This document shows positions 45,301 to 53,619 of a stretch of 64,000 bases of DNA, one piece after another (position 1 is the stretch's first letter; every line of letters starts with the position of its first letter). Position numbers and translations under genes: made by a program. The notes below the pieces were generated by a model. It did not search any database and was not told where the DNA came from. It saw nothing but the letters and a program-made list of their open reading frames with translations. Source of the stretch: Actinoplanes sp040639655 (lineage in GTDB: Bacteria > Actinomycetota > Actinomycetes > Mycobacteriales > Micromonosporaceae). The stretch spans positions 83,088 to 147,087 of the forward strand of contig NZ_JBFAAI010000021.1 of assembly GCF_040639655.1 (NCBI RefSeq), in the 5' to 3' direction.

Positions 45301-45644
45301 GGTTCCTGCGCGCCGAACTGGAGCGGGCGGGTGCGCTGCCGATCGACAGACTGGCCGAGGTGGAGGGCGGCACCCGGGTGCGGGTCGGCGGGATCGTCAC
45401 GCACCGGCAGCGGCCGGCGACGGCGGGCGGGGTGACGTTCGTGAACCTCGAGGACGAGACCGGGATGCTGAACGTGACCTGCTCGCCCGGTCTGTGGCTG
45501 CGCTACCGGCGGGTCGCTCGCACGAGCACGGCGCTGCTGGTCCGGGGCCGCCTGGAGAAGGTGGAGGGGGTGCTCAACCTGATCGCGGACCGGCTCGACG
45601 CGGTCTCGCCACCGGTTGCCTCGACTTCTCGCGATTTCCGGTGA
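42327..45644 (+). CDS. dnaE2: Error-prone DNA polymerase III alpha subunit DnaE2
   Basis: SOS-induced C-family polymerase for translesion synthesis. The 1105-residue protein has an N-terminal PHP domain (AELHCHTNFSFLDGASH, then VTDHDGLYGVVRF), the polymerase core with GRGSAANSAVCYAL and the catalytic PDIDVDIESDRREEV, then VFQVESRAQMATLPRLKP and GFPESHSMSFAYLVYAS, helix-hairpin-helix, and a C-terminal OB fold (RVRVGGIVTHRQRP, FVNLEDETGMLNV). Shorter than replicative DnaE1, it lacks the C-terminal tau-binding extension, as DnaE2 does. The ATG at 42327 follows GAGGGGG. It completes the mutasome operon. Confidence 0.95.
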   Translation: MGFNNPDVPWSRLEGALSGRVADPLAVDGDGGDSPAWTRKREPYRAAPNLVRAESRTRYAELHCHTNFSFLDGASHPDELAEEAARLGLTGLAVTDHDGLYGVVRFSQAARELKLPTIFGAELSLGLTRPRSGEPDPEGPHLLALAHGHEGYARLARVISEAQLRGGEKGRPDYGSLEQVAALLRDHVLVLTGCRKGTVPLALAAGGMERAAYELDRLVSNFGAPNVAVELTDHGDPYDDDRNDALSDLARKRRLEVVATNNVHYAVPSRRRLATALSAVRARRSLDEMDGWLPAAGAAHLRGGDEMARRFAAYPGAVENAAMYGGDLAFDLNLVAPRLPDYPVPPGHTEMSWLRELTMRGAGERYRDQPKAYEQLEYELRMIEELGFPGYFLVVYDIVRFCRDNDIYCQGRGSAANSAVCYALRITNVDAVKHKLLFERFLTPERDGPPDIDVDIESDRREEVIQHVYQKYGREHTAQVANVISYRPRSAVRDMARAFGFSPGQQDAWSKQIDRWGDVASADSDIPQHVVDAANEVQNFPRHLGIHSGGMVICDRPIIEVCPVEWGRMPGRTVLQWDKDDCAAVDLVKFDLLGLGMLSALHYAYDLIEDTLDIGTMPLDDPEVYAMLCRADSVGVFQVESRAQMATLPRLKPREFYDLVIEVALIRPGPIQGGSVHPYIRRKNGLEKPDVPHPLMANALAKTLGVPLFQEQLMQLAIDVAGFDPAEADQLRRAMGSKRSIEKMERIKTRLYEGMAANGITGALADDLFVKLSAFASYGFPESHSMSFAYLVYASAWLKRYHPAAFCAALLNAQPMGFYSPQTLVDDARRHGVEVRRPDVNLSDAAATLESTSADRCRNGPGEPPHAWGIGGPAVRQGLSRIRTIGAELAGKIERERRTHGPYRSMTDLARRTGCSAGHLEALATADAFAGFGLSRREALWAAGAAAQDKPDRLPGTVTGVEAPPLPGMSDVDVLVADVWATGLSPETHPARFLRAELERAGALPIDRLAEVEGGTRVRVGGIVTHRQRPATAGGVTFVNLEDETGMLNVTCSPGLWLRYRRVARTSTALLVRGRLEKVEGVLNLIADRLDAVSPPVASTSRDFR

Positions 45645-45696
45645 TTTGCACCTTTGGCGGTGTACGGTGCTCTGCGAAGTCATCCGGGGGTGCATC

Positions 45697-46056
45697 ATGA
45701 TCCGAACGATGATCGGTCTCGCCGCGGCGCTCGTCGTCCTCACCGGCCAGCCCGGTCCGGCACACGCCGCGACCGGCGCCAATCTCACGTTCACCTATCA
45801 GGACAAACGGGCGAAGCTCACCTGCGACCCGACCGGCGGCGGCCACCCGAAGGCGACCCAGGCCTGCGCCACCCTGCGCGGCATCGGTGGCAACCCGGCC
45901 CGGCTGAAAGGCGGCGATGCGCTCTGCATCCTGCTCTACCAGCCGGTCACCGCCCGGATCAAGGGCACCTGGCGCGGGCGGACCGTGCAGTGGCAGCAGA
46001 CCTACGGCAACAGCTGCGAGATGAACCGCGCCACCGGCGTCCTCTTCGACTTCTAG
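45697..46056 (+). CDS. Subtilisin-inhibitor-like secreted protein (SSI family)
   Basis: A 119-residue protein with a signal peptide (about 1-26: MIRTMIGLAAALVVL, ending PAHA) and a mature domain of about 93 residues resembling Streptomyces subtilisin inhibitor. It has LTCDPTGGGHPKATQACATL, a second half with ALCILLYQPVTARIKGTW, and the terminal NSCEMNRATGVLFDF. The four cysteines (LTCDP, QACAT, ALCIL, NSCEM) fit the two SSI disulfides. The reactive-site loop around CILLYQP is shorter than usual and aligns poorly, so the target protease is unclear. The ATG follows GGGGG by six bases, 52 bases after dnaE2. Confidence 0.8.
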   Translation: MIRTMIGLAAALVVLTGQPGPAHAATGANLTFTYQDKRAKLTCDPTGGGHPKATQACATLRGIGGNPARLKGGDALCILLYQPVTARIKGTWRGRTVQWQQTYGNSCEMNRATGVLFDF

Positions 46057-46149
46057 GCGGGGCCGGGCTTCCAGGGCGGCCCCGGTGGCCGCCCGTGGGT
46101 TCGCGCCTGGCTCCCGACTGCCTTGCGGGTCAAGGGCTAGGCTGCTCGC

Positions 46150-46935
46150 GTGGAAACTTCTGCGCGTACCGGCCGCCCGCACGTCACGGCCCGCACCGCC
46201 GCGGTCTGGACCGTGCTCCGGCGCGAACTCGACCGTCAGGCCGGCCGCGAGCTGACCGTGCTCGACGTCGGCGGCGGAACCGGCGGATTCGCGGTGCCGC
46301 TCGCCGAAGCCGGCCACAACGTCACGGTGATCGACGCCAGCCCCGACGCGCTCGCCGCGCTGACCCGCCGCGCCGACGACGCACGCGTCGCCGACCGGAT
46401 CCGGGCCGTGCAGGGCGACGGCGACGCGCTGGCCTCCCTCGTCGAGCCCGGCACCGCCGACCTCATCCTCTGCCATTCGGTGCTCGAGGTCGTCGACGAG
46501 CCGGTCAAGGTGGTCGCCGCCATCGCCACGGCGCTGCGTCCGGGCGGCGCGGTCAGCCTGCTCGTCGCGGGACGGGCCGCGGCGGTTCTCGGCCGGGCTG
46601 TCAACGGCCACCTCAAGGCGGCCGCGTCGCTGGTCACCGACCCGGCGGGCCGGGCCGGGCCGCGCGACACGCTGCTTCGCCGCTACGACGTGGCCGGGGC
46701 CACCGCTCTGCTCACCGATGCGGGGCTCGAGGTCGAACAGACCCATGGCGTACGTGTCATCGCCGATCTCCTGCCGGCGACCGTGCTGGAGGAGGACCCG
46801 CAGGCCGTCCTCGAACTGGAACTGGAACTCAGCAGCCGGGCGCCGTTCCGGGACGTCGCGTCCCAGCTGCACCTGTTCGCCCGCCGGCCGGACGTGCGCG
46901 ACTCCTCCAGCGGGGTCGTCGCGGGGCTGACGTGA
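46150..46935 (+). CDS. Class I SAM-dependent methyltransferase
   Basis: A 261-residue enzyme. SAM motif I is VLDVGGGTGGFAVPLAEAG near residue 38, with acidic residues in VTVIDASPDALAAL, and LILCHSVLEVVDEP as motif IV. The fold resembles CmoM/SmtA-type methyltransferases, but the substrate is not known. It starts with GTG at 46150. The stop overlaps the start of the phosphodiesterase-like gene in GTGA, and the pair is found together in related actinobacteria, so they probably act in one process. Confidence 0.82.
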   Translation: METSARTGRPHVTARTAAVWTVLRRELDRQAGRELTVLDVGGGTGGFAVPLAEAGHNVTVIDASPDALAALTRRADDARVADRIRAVQGDGDALASLVEPGTADLILCHSVLEVVDEPVKVVAAIATALRPGGAVSLLVAGRAAAVLGRAVNGHLKAAASLVTDPAGRAGPRDTLLRRYDVAGATALLTDAGLEVEQTHGVRVIADLLPATVLEEDPQAVLELELELSSRAPFRDVASQLHLFARRPDVRDSSSGVVAGLT

Positions 46936-48329
46936 CCGGCCCGGCCGCCTCCGGACCCGTTCCACCCGGATCTTCCTCTTCCGGGCCCGTCCCGGCGGAG
47001 GGCGGCTCGTCGTCCCGGCCTCTCTCTTCCGGGTCCGGTTCGTCAGGGCTTGTCTCGCCTGAGGGCGGCTCGTCGTCCGTACCGGCGGATGGGTTGCCTG
47101 ATGAGGCATTTCGCCCGGTCTTTCCGGCTTATGGTGCCGGAAGTCTGGCCGACCTGCTGCCCAGCGTCTGCGCCGTGCTGGGGATTCCGGGGATGGCCGA
47201 CGTTCTCGGGCTCCGCGAGCGGCTCGACGGGGTGGACCGGATCGGTGTCCTGCTGATCGACGGGCTGGGCGCCTATCAGCTGCCGCTCGCCGCACCCTTC
47301 GCCCCGACTCTGGCTTCGCTTTGCGGGGCTGCCGCTTCCTTCGGTGGAGCAGCGGTCTCCCCTGATGGCGCTGCCGCTTCTCTTGGTGGTGGTGCCGTTT
47401 CTCCTGGTGGTGATGCCGCTTATCCTGGCCTTGCCACGTTGACCGCCGGGTTTCCCTCGACCACGCCCGTCAGCCTGGTCACCATCGGCACCGGGGTTCC
47501 GCCGGGGGAGCACGGAGTTCTCGGCTTCACCGTCCGCCGGCCCGACGGCCGGGTGCTCAACCACATCCACTGGGCCGACGACCCCGACCCGTACCAGTGG
47601 CAGCCGATACCGACCGTCCTGGAACGTGCCGCAGCTGCCGGATCGGCCGTCACCCTGGTCAGCCGCTCGCTGTACCGGGGAAGCGGCCTCAGCGTGGCCG
47701 CCCACCGGGGCGCCCGGTACCAGGTGGCCGACGACGGCCCGGCGGTGGCCGCGGAGATGCTTGCGGCGCTGCGGGCGGGACCCGGACTGGTCTACGGCTA
47801 CCATCCCGACCTCGACAAGGCCGGCCACGAGGACGGTGTCGGGTCACCGGCATGGGAGGCGGCGGCCCGCGGGGTCGACCAGATCCTCGACCAGCTCGCA
47901 CACGGTCTCCCGCCCGGCGCCGCGGTGCTGGTCACCGCCGATCATGGGCAGCTCAACGTGCCGGCGGAGGGCCGGTACGACCTGGCTGCCGGCCCGCTCG
48001 CCCACGGCCTGATCGGGGTGACCGGAGAACCCCGGGTCCGTTATCTGCACGTCGCCGACGGGGCGCTGGACGACGTGGTGACGACCTGGCGGGAGGTGCT
48101 CGGCGACGACGCCCGGGTGCTGCACCGGGACGAGGCGATCGCCGAAGGGTGGTACGGGCCGGTGTCACGCGCACACGCCGCCCGGATCGGCGAGGTGGTC
48201 GTACTCTGTCGCGGCCGGGCGGTGGTGGTCGCGTCCGGCTGGGAACCGGACCGGGCCGGGCAGCTGGTCGCCTACCACGGATCGTGCACGGCGGCCGAGA
48301 TGACCGTACCCATGTTGATCGTCCGATAA
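46932..48329 (+). CDS. Alkaline phosphatase superfamily (nucleotide pyrophosphatase/phosphodiesterase-like) protein
   Basis: A 465-residue protein. After a disordered Ser/Gly/Pro N-terminus of about 60 residues it has the metal-binding strand GVLLIDGLGAYQL, the nucleophile region FPSTTPVSLVTIGTG with the catalytic Thr, VYGYHPDLDKAGHEDG, and VLVTADHGQLNVP, all typical of two-metal phosphodiesterases. An insert with GGAAVSPDGAAASLGGG repeats lies before the nucleophile. The GTG at 46932 overlaps the methyltransferase stop. It has no signal peptide, so it is probably cytoplasmic. The substrate is unknown. Confidence 0.85.
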   Translation: MTGPAASGPVPPGSSSSGPVPAEGGSSSRPLSSGSGSSGLVSPEGGSSSVPADGLPDEAFRPVFPAYGAGSLADLLPSVCAVLGIPGMADVLGLRERLDGVDRIGVLLIDGLGAYQLPLAAPFAPTLASLCGAAASFGGAAVSPDGAAASLGGGAVSPGGDAAYPGLATLTAGFPSTTPVSLVTIGTGVPPGEHGVLGFTVRRPDGRVLNHIHWADDPDPYQWQPIPTVLERAAAAGSAVTLVSRSLYRGSGLSVAAHRGARYQVADDGPAVAAEMLAALRAGPGLVYGYHPDLDKAGHEDGVGSPAWEAAARGVDQILDQLAHGLPPGAAVLVTADHGQLNVPAEGRYDLAAGPLAHGLIGVTGEPRVRYLHVADGALDDVVTTWREVLGDDARVLHRDEAIAEGWYGPVSRAHAARIGEVVVLCRGRAVVVASGWEPDRAGQLVAYHGSCTAAEMTVPMLIVR

Positions 48330-48646
48330 GATCTATTTGCGTCAGTCGATTTGCCTGCCTCCCGGCGGCTTCTCTTCGGATCATGTATTGAGGCAGCTCA
48401 CGGGCCGTGATCACGGCCACATGCTGCGGTGACGGACGCGTTGTGCGGCTGAGTGATCGGTCTTTTGGGACGAACCGATCTTCCGGGCTCGGAAAATCAC
48501 CCGCACTCGGCGGTCGTCCCGCTTTCCGACCCGCCAAGCCGCTCGTAGACTTGCGTGGTAAGGCAGCCGACGGCTGCCCCGCATCATCACACCTGCACCA
48601 CCCCGACCCCAGCACGGGGCCGGACATGCGCCCGGGGAGGAATGCC
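48330..48646. other. Intergenic region upstream of the DUF3040 gene
   Basis: No gene seen in 317 bases. It includes a GGCCGTGATCACGGCC palindrome (48404-48419) and probably the promoter of the DUF3040 gene, without a hallmark I can name. Confidence 0.5.
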
Positions 48647-49039
48647 GTGCCGCTCTCGGAGCACGAGCAGCGGCTGTTCGATCAGATCGAGCGGTCGCTT
48701 GCCGAGGACCCCAAGTTCGCCTCGGCTGTGCGGGCCAGCGACCCGCGTTTCCACGCACGGCGCCGGCTCCTCGTCGCCGCGTTCGTGATCGTCCTTGGCT
48801 TGGCCCTCCTCGTCTACGGAGCCGTCAGCCAGAACACGCCGCTCGGCGTCGCCGGGTTCGTCGTGATGCTCGGATCAGCAGCCTTCGCGATGCAGTCGCG
48901 GCGCCGCGTCCAGACGCCCGACCTGAAATCCGTCGGCGGGACCGCGTCGCGACGCACCCGCCAAGGTGGTCGCAAGAGCGGCGGCTTCCTCGAACGCCTC
49001 GAGGACCGCTGGCGTCAGCGCCCGGAGGGCCATCGCTGA
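48647..49039 (+). CDS. DUF3040 membrane protein
   Basis: A 130-residue protein with the DUF3040 start MPLSEHEQRLFDQIERSLAE, then DPKFASAVRASDPR, two adjacent membrane helices at about 45-85 (AAFVIVLGLALLVYGAV and VAGFVVMLGSAAFAMQS), and a basic Arg-rich cytoplasmic tail. The GTG follows GGGGAGG by six bases. In many actinobacteria this gene sits upstream of the division and cell-wall cluster near mraZ, but no mraZ is in the window. The function is unknown. Confidence 0.9.
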   Translation: MPLSEHEQRLFDQIERSLAEDPKFASAVRASDPRFHARRRLLVAAFVIVLGLALLVYGAVSQNTPLGVAGFVVMLGSAAFAMQSRRRVQTPDLKSVGGTASRRTRQGGRKSGGFLERLEDRWRQRPEGHR

Positions 49040-49179
49040 CCCACCCGAGCCGGCCCGCGAAGCCGGTTCTCGACGAACGGCGGCCGACACCGGCCGCCGT
49101 CGTCGTGCGTCTGCATGCGCGCGAGCCCACCCCCCGCTCCGCCCGCATTTCCGCCTGACCTGCCCTAACGCCCGCCGCG

Positions 49180-49390
49180 CCGCTTGCCGTGCCGTGCCGT
49201 GCCGCTTGCCGTGCCGTGCCGTTTGCCGTGCCGTGCCGTTTGCCGTGCCGTGCCGTGCCGTTTGCCGTGCCGTGCCGTGCCGTTTGCCGTGCCGTGCCGC
49301 TTGCCGTGCCGTGCCGTGCCGTGCCGCGCCGCCTTGCCGTGCCGCCTGCCGTGCCGCCTTGCCGTGCCGTGCCGCCTGCCGTGCCGCGCC
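49180..49390. repeat. TGCCG satellite of about 210 bp
   Basis: A run of the pentamer TGCCG broken by CTT, TTT and CGC triplets, giving higher-order units such as TGCCGTGCCGTTTGCCG. Open frames through it give only cysteine-proline-arginine repeats. It lies downstream of the DUF3040 gene in an 840-base stretch without genes. Confidence 0.85.
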
Positions 49391-49604
49391 TATTGCTGCG
49401 TGGGCCGCTTTGCCCGCATGCGCGCGAGCCGTGCTGCGGCTGTCCCGTCCGTGTGTCGTTCCGCTTCCCGTAGGCGCCCTCTCGCGCCGTCCCGTCTTGG
49501 GGCGTCCGACGTTGTGCCCGGTGTCGCACCGCCGCTTCTGCTCGACGCCGTGCGGGTTCGTCCCGCAGCACGACCGTCGCCTGCCCCGCCGCTAGCTAAC
49601 CCCC

Positions 49605-49785
49605 AGCTGTCACAGACCGCTGTTTCAGGGTGGCTGAGGCAGCAGTACGGCACAGCCCTTCAGAACCGGCTGGCACCCACCGCTGTTTCAGCGCGGGGGA
49701 GGCAGCGGTGCGGTACAGCCACCGAAGACCGGCTGTCGCTCACTGCTGTCTCAGCGCGGGTGAGGCAGCGGTGCGGCACAGCCGG
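49605..49785. repeat. Dispersed palindromic repeat, locus E (three tandem units)
   Basis: Units start near 49605, 49667 and 49730, spaced about 62 bases. Each pairs CTGTTTCAGCGC-like or CTGTCTCAG-like text with GAGGCAGCGG and is preceded by CCGGCTG. They lie between the convergent DUF3040 and transglutaminase genes. Confidence 0.8.
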
Positions 49786-49837
49786 GCGAGCCGGCACATG
49801 CGGTGCGGGGCGGCGGCACGTGACGGAATGGAATGCG

Positions 49838-49869
49838 GAAAGGCGCCGCCCCGGAGGGCAGCGCCTTTC
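49838..49869 (-). terminator. Terminator hairpin of the transglutaminase operon
   Basis: GAAAGGCGC (49838-49846) and GCGCCTTTC (49861-49869) are perfect complements with a 14-base GC-rich loop, 13 bases beyond the transglutaminase stop on the minus strand. Confidence 0.65.
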
Positions 49870-49882
49870 GTGCCGGGCCGGC

Positions 49883-52324
49883 TCAGCGTGAGCGGGACAG
49901 CAGCCGGCGTGGATTGAAACGGGTCAGGGAGTCGCGGAGGCCGGTGAGGCGTTCCGCGGTCCGGGTGGACCATTCGGCGAGGCCGAGCCGCCAGCTGAGC
50001 AGCACCGACGGGGGCAGCAGCGTGGCCCGGAGCCGGGTCCGTGCGGAGGCCGCCGTGGACATCCCGGAACGGATCCGGCGCAGCGCCGCGGTCAGTTCGG
50101 CACCCTGGAGGGGCTGCCGTGCGTACCTGGCGCGTTCCTCGGCCGTGCCCAGCAGGATTGCGGCGTCGGCGGGTTCGCCGTTGAGGGCCAGGTCGCGGAT
50201 CAGCCGCTGGGCGGTGATCCGTGGCGTCTCGGTCGGATCCACCGGCACCTGGAAGTCGACCATCGAGTCGATCAGCTCGTCCCAGGCGGCGTGCGCGTCC
50301 TCCCGGGCCTGGCCGGCCACGCCGGTGACCGTGATATCGGTGATGCCGTCGACGGCCAGGACCGTCGGCGCGGGAGGTGCTGTCGCGGCGTGCCTGCGTT
50401 TGCGGACCAGTACCCGGCGCAGGGCTGGGACCAGCAGCAACGCCAGCAGCAGGGCGACTCCTGCAGCGATCCACAGGCCGGTCCAGTCGGTTTCCTGGAC
50501 GACCGTGCCGGTGTTGGCGTCGGGGCCGCCGTCGGCGTTGGAACGGTTCTCGCCGTTGGCCGCGCCCGGGTCGGCGGACGAGTCGGGGCCGGGTTCGCCG
50601 GAGTCCGCCGAGGACGAGGTGGTCGGGGCGGGACGGTCGACGTCGGGTGCCCAGTTCGAGGCGCCGCGGGCGGAGCCGGTCACCCCGGCGCTCGGCGTGG
50701 CGTCGAACGGCACCCAGCCGAAGCCCTGGAAGTAAACCTCGGTCCAGGCGTGGGCGTTACGGTTGGTGATCGTGAAGGTGCCCGGCCCGGTCTGCGTCCC
50801 GCGGGTGAAACCGAACGCCACCCGTGCCGGGACGCCGGCGGCCCGCACCATCCAGGCCATTGCCGCCGCGTACTGCTGGCAGTAGCCGGCCTTGTTGTCA
50901 AGGAACTCGGCGATCTCGGACGCTTTCCCGGTGGTCGTCGCGGACAGGCTGTACCGGAACCCGTTGTCCTTGGAGAACCAGTTGTAGATCGCCCGGACCT
51001 TGTCGTAGTCGCTGGTCTTGCCTTGGACCAGCTGTTTGACCGTGGCGTCGACGGTGGCGTCCCCCGGGGTCGCGGTGTAGGCCCGCAGCGGGTCGTCTGC
51101 CGGCAGCGGTGCGGCCTGCTGAAGCAGCCGGGGGGAGTACGCGGCCCGCATGTAGGTGATGCCGTACTTCTGGTCGCGGGTGGTGGACCGGCCCGAGTAG
51201 AGCACCTGCTGGCTCGGGTCGTACGCCCACGAGCCCTTGAGCCCTTCGACCACGGTGGCGTGCGTGTACAGCGGCGTCATGTTCTGCTGGAGGTCCTTGG
51301 TGACCTCGACCTCGGCGCGGTACTCGGTGTAGCGGGCGGACCGGGTGGAGGCCTGCCGCCGAGGGTCGGGGAGGCCGAGCGCCAGCGCGCCGCCCTTCGG
51401 CGACTCGTGGTTGAAGCCGTTCTCGGTCAGCACGTCGGCGATGCCGAACCGCAGGTAGAACGGCTCCGGCTCGTCAGTGGTGACCTTGAGCAGGGGCACC
51501 GTGGCGTTCTCCGTGAGCCGGCCGCTGAGCGAGGCCATCAGGTTGATCCGCCCGCTGCCGGTGCCCGAACCGCCGCCCGGCCCGCCGGTGGTCTGGGTGA
51601 GCTGGGTGAGCAGTCCGCCGGTCACGGTCGGTACGCCGAGCGGCACGACCACTGCCACCAGCACGCCGACGACACCGATCCGCCGGCCGGCCGCGGCCAG
51701 CGGGGATGGCTCCCAGACGTCCACGTCGCGTCCGTCGCCGGTGAACCGGCGCCCGAAACGGCGCACCCGGTCGACGTTGTCGGCGACGAGCAGCCACAGG
51801 AAGCCGGAGGCGCCGACCACGAACGGGATCGCCGGGACGCTGTCCAGGTAGACCGCGACCGGGATCGAGTAGATCGCCAGCATCGGCAGCCCGGCCAGGG
51901 CCGGCCGGCGGAACACCGCGGTGAGCAGGTCGACCACGATGACGACCGCGCCGACGCCGAGGACTGCCACGAAGAGCAGGCCGTCGCGGTCGGGTACGGG
52001 TACGCCGTACGACCTGGTGTCCTCCCCGGCCTGCCGGATCAGCTCCGCGAAGTGCGCGAGGGTGTCCGGTGTCGGGATGATGATCTCTTTCCCGCTGGGG
52101 AAGAGCCAGGTCAGTGCCAGGGCCAGGGCCAGAATCATGCTCAGCACCTGCGCCCAGGTGGGGAACCGGAAGGTTCGGGTAGCCATCGCGGCGCCCTCGA
52201 TCAGCGCCACGGTGAGCACGCACTGCGCGATCCAGGTCCAGGACTCGAAGATCGCCGACAGCGGGGCGGCGGCCAGGAGGGTGGCCGCGGCGGCCACCAG
52301 GCCGAGGCGGCGGCGCCCGGTCAT
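49883..52324 (-). CDS. Transglutaminase-like membrane protein (TgpA type)
   Basis: An 813-residue protein with about six N-terminal membrane helices (residues 1-240), a large extracellular domain, one helix at about 615-635 (LWIAAGVALLLALLLVPAL), and a cytoplasmic DUF4129-like tail. The transglutaminase core has the Cys in NKAGYCQQYAAAMAWM, the His in NRNAHAWTEVYF and the Asp in VPFDATPS, all present. A Ser/Asp-rich linker follows. Its role may be protease or cross-linking in the envelope; no substrate is known. The ATG overlaps the DUF58 stop in ATGA. It forms an operon with the DUF58 and MoxR genes, a common trio. Confidence 0.92.
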   Translation of the reverse strand: MTGRRRLGLVAAAATLLAAAPLSAIFESWTWIAQCVLTVALIEGAAMATRTFRFPTWAQVLSMILALALALTWLFPSGKEIIIPTPDTLAHFAELIRQAGEDTRSYGVPVPDRDGLLFVAVLGVGAVVIVVDLLTAVFRRPALAGLPMLAIYSIPVAVYLDSVPAIPFVVGASGFLWLLVADNVDRVRRFGRRFTGDGRDVDVWEPSPLAAAGRRIGVVGVLVAVVVPLGVPTVTGGLLTQLTQTTGGPGGGSGTGSGRINLMASLSGRLTENATVPLLKVTTDEPEPFYLRFGIADVLTENGFNHESPKGGALALGLPDPRRQASTRSARYTEYRAEVEVTKDLQQNMTPLYTHATVVEGLKGSWAYDPSQQVLYSGRSTTRDQKYGITYMRAAYSPRLLQQAAPLPADDPLRAYTATPGDATVDATVKQLVQGKTSDYDKVRAIYNWFSKDNGFRYSLSATTTGKASEIAEFLDNKAGYCQQYAAAMAWMVRAAGVPARVAFGFTRGTQTGPGTFTITNRNAHAWTEVYFQGFGWVPFDATPSAGVTGSARGASNWAPDVDRPAPTTSSSADSGEPGPDSSADPGAANGENRSNADGGPDANTGTVVQETDWTGLWIAAGVALLLALLLVPALRRVLVRKRRHAATAPPAPTVLAVDGITDITVTGVAGQAREDAHAAWDELIDSMVDFQVPVDPTETPRITAQRLIRDLALNGEPADAAILLGTAEERARYARQPLQGAELTAALRRIRSGMSTAASARTRLRATLLPPSVLLSWRLGLAEWSTRTAERLTGLRDSLTRFNPRRLLSRSR

Positions 52325-53619
52325 CGGATCACCCCGCCGACCGTCTCGGCCATCGCGGCCCTATAGGCGAAGCCCTGCGAACCCCGTGCCACGTTCGGCC
52401 ACAGCGCCGGCAGCGTCTCGCCGTGCGACACCGGCACCGACCGCCAACCGGCCCGGACCAGGGCGAGGGCCGCTGCCGCGTGTTCCCGCTCGGCCTCGGC
52501 CCCGGACGACGACGGTGCCCAGGTGCCGGTGTTGACGGCGAAGCCGATGCAGGTCGCGCCGTTGCCGCGCAGACCGCTGAGCATCTCCGCCTCGGCGACC
52601 GTGAGGGCCCCGAACAGGCCGATCACGAGGCCACCGTCGTTGCGCCGCCGGACGTGTTCGATCAGCACCGAGACATCACTCTCCTGGTCCGCCTTCACAT
52701 CTGCCAGGGTGTCGAGGATCAGGCCCTCGCCGCCCCCCTCGGACGCGTCGATGTCGGTGCCCGAGCCGGTCACCATGCGGACCTTGTAACCGGACTCGCG
52801 CAGGTGGACGGCGATGCTGGCAGCCGCCGACACGGCCCACTCGAAGCTGGCGGTCGGGCCCTCGCCGCGGTGGGCGTAGGACCGGGTGTCCAGGACGACG
52901 GTGGCGCGGCTCTCCCAGGGCTGCTCCTCGCGGCGCACCATCAGTTCACCGGTCCGGGCCGTCGAGCGCCAGTGCACCCGGCGCAGGTCGTCGCCGCGCC
53001 GGTACTCGCGGGTGGCCGCGTCGTCCTCGCCGTGCACCGCCACCGAACGGGCCCGGCTCTCCCCGGTGCCCGCGTACTCGCCGGCCAGACGCACCCGGGG
53101 GAGCGGGAACACCTGCGGGATGACGGTGAGACGGTCCACGCTCGGGAAGGAGCGGGTCAGCTCGCAGAGCCCGAACGGGTCGGTGAGCCGGACCATGAGC
53201 GGACCGATCGGGTAGCGCCCGCGGACGTCGGCGCGCACCGTGTACGCCACCGAGCTGGCCTGATGCGCGCCGAGCCGCTCCAGCACGACCCGGGGACGGC
53301 TGCCCAGTGCGTACGGCAGCCGGTCCTCCAGGAGCATGGTGCCGGTGGGCAGCCGGGACAGGTTCTGCAGGCGCAGGATGACCCGCGCGCTGGATCCGAC
53401 CGGTGCCCGGCCCGGCTCCAGCGAGCGGGTGCACGCCAGCTTGTAACGGCTCCGGCCGACATACCAGGCGGCCAGCAGCGGCAGCACGGCCAGCAGCACC
53501 GCCACCCGCAGCAGGTCGCTCTCGCCGAGAATGAGCGCGGAGACCGCCGCGGCGACCGCCGCGGCCAGGAACGACCGGCCGCGCGTGGTGAGTCCCCGCA
53601 GCGCCTCCCGCATGTTCAC
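52321..53619 (-). CDS. DUF58 domain protein
   Basis: A 432-residue membrane protein with two N-terminal helices (about 18-52), a beta-rich middle, and the DUF58 signature REYRRGDDLRRVHWRSTARTGELMVR, quoted here in its DDLRRVHWRSTA core, followed by a VWA-like fold (ATVVLDTRSYAHRG). DUF58 proteins work with MoxR ATPases, perhaps as a metal-loading or chaperone module. The GTG at 53619 overlaps the MoxR stop; the ATG two codons later is an alternative start. Confidence 0.9.
   Translation of the reverse strand: MNMREALRGLTTRGRSFLAAAVAAAVSALILGESDLLRVAVLLAVLPLLAAWYVGRSRYKLACTRSLEPGRAPVGSSARVILRLQNLSRLPTGTMLLEDRLPYALGSRPRVVLERLGAHQASSVAYTVRADVRGRYPIGPLMVRLTDPFGLCELTRSFPSVDRLTVIPQVFPLPRVRLAGEYAGTGESRARSVAVHGEDDAATREYRRGDDLRRVHWRSTARTGELMVRREEQPWESRATVVLDTRSYAHRGEGPTASFEWAVSAAASIAVHLRESGYKVRMVTGSGTDIDASEGGGEGLILDTLADVKADQESDVSVLIEHVRRRNDGGLVIGLFGALTVAEAEMLSGLRGNGATCIGFAVNTGTWAPSSSGAEAEREHAAAALALVRAGWRSVPVSHGETLPALWPNVARGSQGFAYRAAMAETVGGVIR

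Noticed and set aside
42357..45794. An 1145-codon minus-strand frame opposite dnaE2
   Set aside because: Antisense shadow of a confident gene; a long open frame is expected at this GC content.
49605..49785. CRISPR array
   Set aside because: The three units are near-identical throughout without unique spacers, they form hairpins, and no cas gene is present.
49184..49891. Open frame of Cys-Arg-Ala-Val-Pro repeats through the TGCCG satellite
   Set aside because: All frames stay open because of the repeat. There is no ribosome site, and it runs into palindromic repeats.
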